This document shows, one piece after another, positions 6,300 to 7,318 of a stretch of DNA of 7,318 nt (positions are counted from its first letter, which is position 1; each line of letters opens with the position of its first letter). The position numbers and the translations under genes are program-made. The notes beneath the pieces were generated by a model. The model saw only the letters and a program-made list of their open reading frames with translations, had not been told where the DNA came from and searched no databases. The stretch is from Pyrinomonadaceae bacterium (GTDB lineage: Bacteria > Acidobacteriota > Blastocatellia > Pyrinomonadales > Pyrinomonadaceae): the NCBI GenBank assembly GCA_013812565.1, contig JACCTF010000015.1, positions 1 to 7,318 on the forward strand. The letters are read 5' to 3'.

Positions 6300-7121
6300 A
6301 TGGTTAAACTACATACCCAAGCAACACGTTTAATCAAACAAGCGATCTTCTGGGGATTGCTCTTTATTTTGGTAGTGAACCACTCGCTCGGTCAGCGGAG
6401 ACTCGGCAACAGTTCATCCAACGACCAGCGCGTTCCACGCCCCGCTTCAAGCGAAGCCGGGGAGTTTACGTTTGTGCGCACAGTTTACCGCTCGCCCAAT
6501 AGCGGTTGGCGCTACGATTCATGGGCGACCGATTTCCCCGACGCCGACGACCACTTCGTCGGCGGCATACGCGATTGGACCAATACCAAGTTGAGCCTCG
6601 CTTCGCGCACCAGGCAATTGCCGATCATGAATGAGCAATTGTTTAACTACCCGCTGATATACTTTGTTGAACCCGGATTTCTCGAACTGTCAGAGGAGGA
6701 GGCAGCGCGCCTTCGCGAGTATATCGCCCGCGGCGGCTTTATCTTCCTTGATGATTTCTGGGGCGAGTATGAATGGCAAAACGTGCAGGAACAATTAAAG
6801 CGCGTGCTCCCCGATCTTGAGATTAAGGACTTGCCGCTAGACCACCCGCTCTTTCATTGCTACTTGGACATCGACGAGGTTTTGCAAGTGCCCGGCATGG
6901 GATCATGGTTTTACCGCGGCGTGACCCACGAAAAAGGCGGCGTCGTGCCGCATTACATGGGCATTGAGGACAAGTCTGGGCGACTCGTCGTCTTCATCGC
7001 GCGCAACAGTGATTTAGGAGATGCTTGGGAACACATTGATGATCCGCGCTACCCGGTTAAGTATGGCTTGGCGGCATATAAGTTAGGGATCAACGTCATC
7101 ATCTACGCGATGAGCCACTGA
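6300..7121 (+). CDS. Secreted DUF4159 domain protein
   Basis: 273 residues from the ATG at 6300. The same frame extends to a TTG at 6243 (292 residues) with AAGGG only 3 nt upstream. I prefer the ATG because it gives a compact signal peptide: basic N-region, hydrophobic about 15-27, likely cleavage after SLG at 31. The ATG itself lacks a good ribosome binding site. The DUF4159 domain spans about 56-272: TFVRTVY, then WATDFPDADDHF (75-86), NYPLIYF, LREYIARGGFIFLDDFW (139-155), DHPLFHCYLDID (181-192), GRLVVFIARNSDLGD (227-241) and the terminal LGINVIIYAMSH. These match the family's usual pattern closely. Its biochemical role is unknown. The domain is often found alone or fused to BatA-type VWA proteins in MoxR clusters, which fits the divergent VWA gene here. 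Expected location is the periplasm or envelope. Confidence 0.88.
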   Translation: MVKLHTQATRLIKQAIFWGLLFILVVNHSLGQRRLGNSSSNDQRVPRPASSEAGEFTFVRTVYRSPNSGWRYDSWATDFPDADDHFVGGIRDWTNTKLSLASRTRQLPIMNEQLFNYPLIYFVEPGFLELSEEEAARLREYIARGGFIFLDDFWGEYEWQNVQEQLKRVLPDLEIKDLPLDHPLFHCYLDIDEVLQVPGMGSWFYRGVTHEKGGVVPHYMGIEDKSGRLVVFIARNSDLGDAWEHIDDPRYPVKYGLAAYKLGINVIIYAMSH

Positions 7122-7168
7122 GCTGGTCTTCATGAAAACGATATCGAGCTAACATGGGGTCATAGTTC

Positions 7169-7190
7169 CGCCGGAGTAAAAGCTCTGGCG
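7169..7190. repeat. Imperfect hairpin downstream of the DUF4159 gene
   Basis: CGCCGGAG, loop TAAAAG, CTCTGGCG: an 8-bp stem with one G-T wobble and a 6-nt loop, 47 nt after the stop codon. No T-run follows on either strand, so it is not a standard intrinsic terminator. It may slow or end transcription weakly, protect the mRNA end, or belong to a dispersed repeat. Confidence 0.45.
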
Positions 7191-7295
7191 CACCTCCGAA
7201 TGCCGTAGATACCCAGCCGCCCAAACTAAATCGAAACTTACAACATTGGCACACTTGCCACATTACTCGTCGCGTTCCAGGGGCGATCTCTTTAA

Positions 7296-7308
7296 GTCCT
7301 GAAAGGAC
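7296..7308. repeat. Short palindrome at the right edge
   Basis: GTCCT, loop GAA, AGGAC: a perfect 5-bp stem with a 3-nt loop. A TCCTGAAAGGAC core of this sort is, from memory, frequent in dispersed intergenic repeats of some Acidobacteriota and Planctomycetes. The window ends 10 nt later, so any element boundary is not visible. Confidence 0.35.
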
Positions 7309-7318
7309 GTACTTCAAT

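Larger units (their letters stand above)
7122..7318. other. Non-coding tail downstream of the DUF4159 gene
   Basis: 197 bp to the window edge without a credible gene. The only frame of note is a 72-codon minus-strand one overlapping the DUF4159 stop; it shows no domain, signal or ribosome binding site and its composition (WQVCQCCKF, RR) looks non-native. The stretch contains two inverted repeats and resembles dispersed repeat DNA more than a regulatory leader. Confidence 0.5.

Noticed and set aside
7099..7317. 72-codon minus-strand reading frame starting near the right edge
   Set aside because: It overlaps the end of the DUF4159 gene, has no recognisable domain or ribosome binding site, and is better explained as translation of repeat-like non-coding DNA.

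Overview
The window looks like chromosomal DNA of a free-living Gram-negative bacterium. My best guess is Acidobacteriota, perhaps Blastocatellia. The guess rests on moderate GC (estimated by eye), several large Sec-exported proteins of types common there (TPR plus peptidase-MA, VWA plus glutaminase-like membrane protein, DUF4159), and degenerate 7-nt repeat tracts between and inside genes. It comes from remembered family distribution, not from a search. I see no tRNA, rRNA, CRISPR array, transposase or phage gene.

Layout. Four genes lie on the minus strand in transcription order from 5980 down to the left edge. They are a 766-residue membrane protein with a von Willebrand A domain and a class-I-glutaminase-like domain (5980-3680), a secreted caspase-fold protein with no catalytic cysteine (3612-2581), a class I SAM-dependent O-methyltransferase (2522-1923), and a secreted TPR protein with a zinc-peptidase (peptidase-MA) domain that runs off the window (1860-1). 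Gaps are about 58-67 bp with no convincing terminator, so one operon is plausible. A sigma70-like promoter is visible at 6037-6065. On the plus strand, divergent from this set across a 260-320 bp spacer, is a secreted DUF4159 protein (6300-7121). The last 197 bp are non-coding and carry two small inverted repeats.

How the genes may work together. VWA/glutaminase-like membrane proteins and DUF4159 proteins are known companions of MoxR-type AAA+ ATPase and DUF58 clusters, which are thought to act in envelope protein maturation or metal/cofactor insertion. MoxR and DUF58 are not in this window. Four of the five products carry export signals or membrane segments, so the locus is best read as an envelope-associated module with a probable cytoplasmic methyltransferase inside it. 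Two domains of normally catalytic folds appear inactive: the caspase-fold protein has no cysteine after its signal peptide, and the VWA/glutaminase-like protein has no cysteine at all. They are more likely binding or scaffold modules. The MIDAS motif of the VWA domain and the HExxH...E motif of the peptidase are intact.
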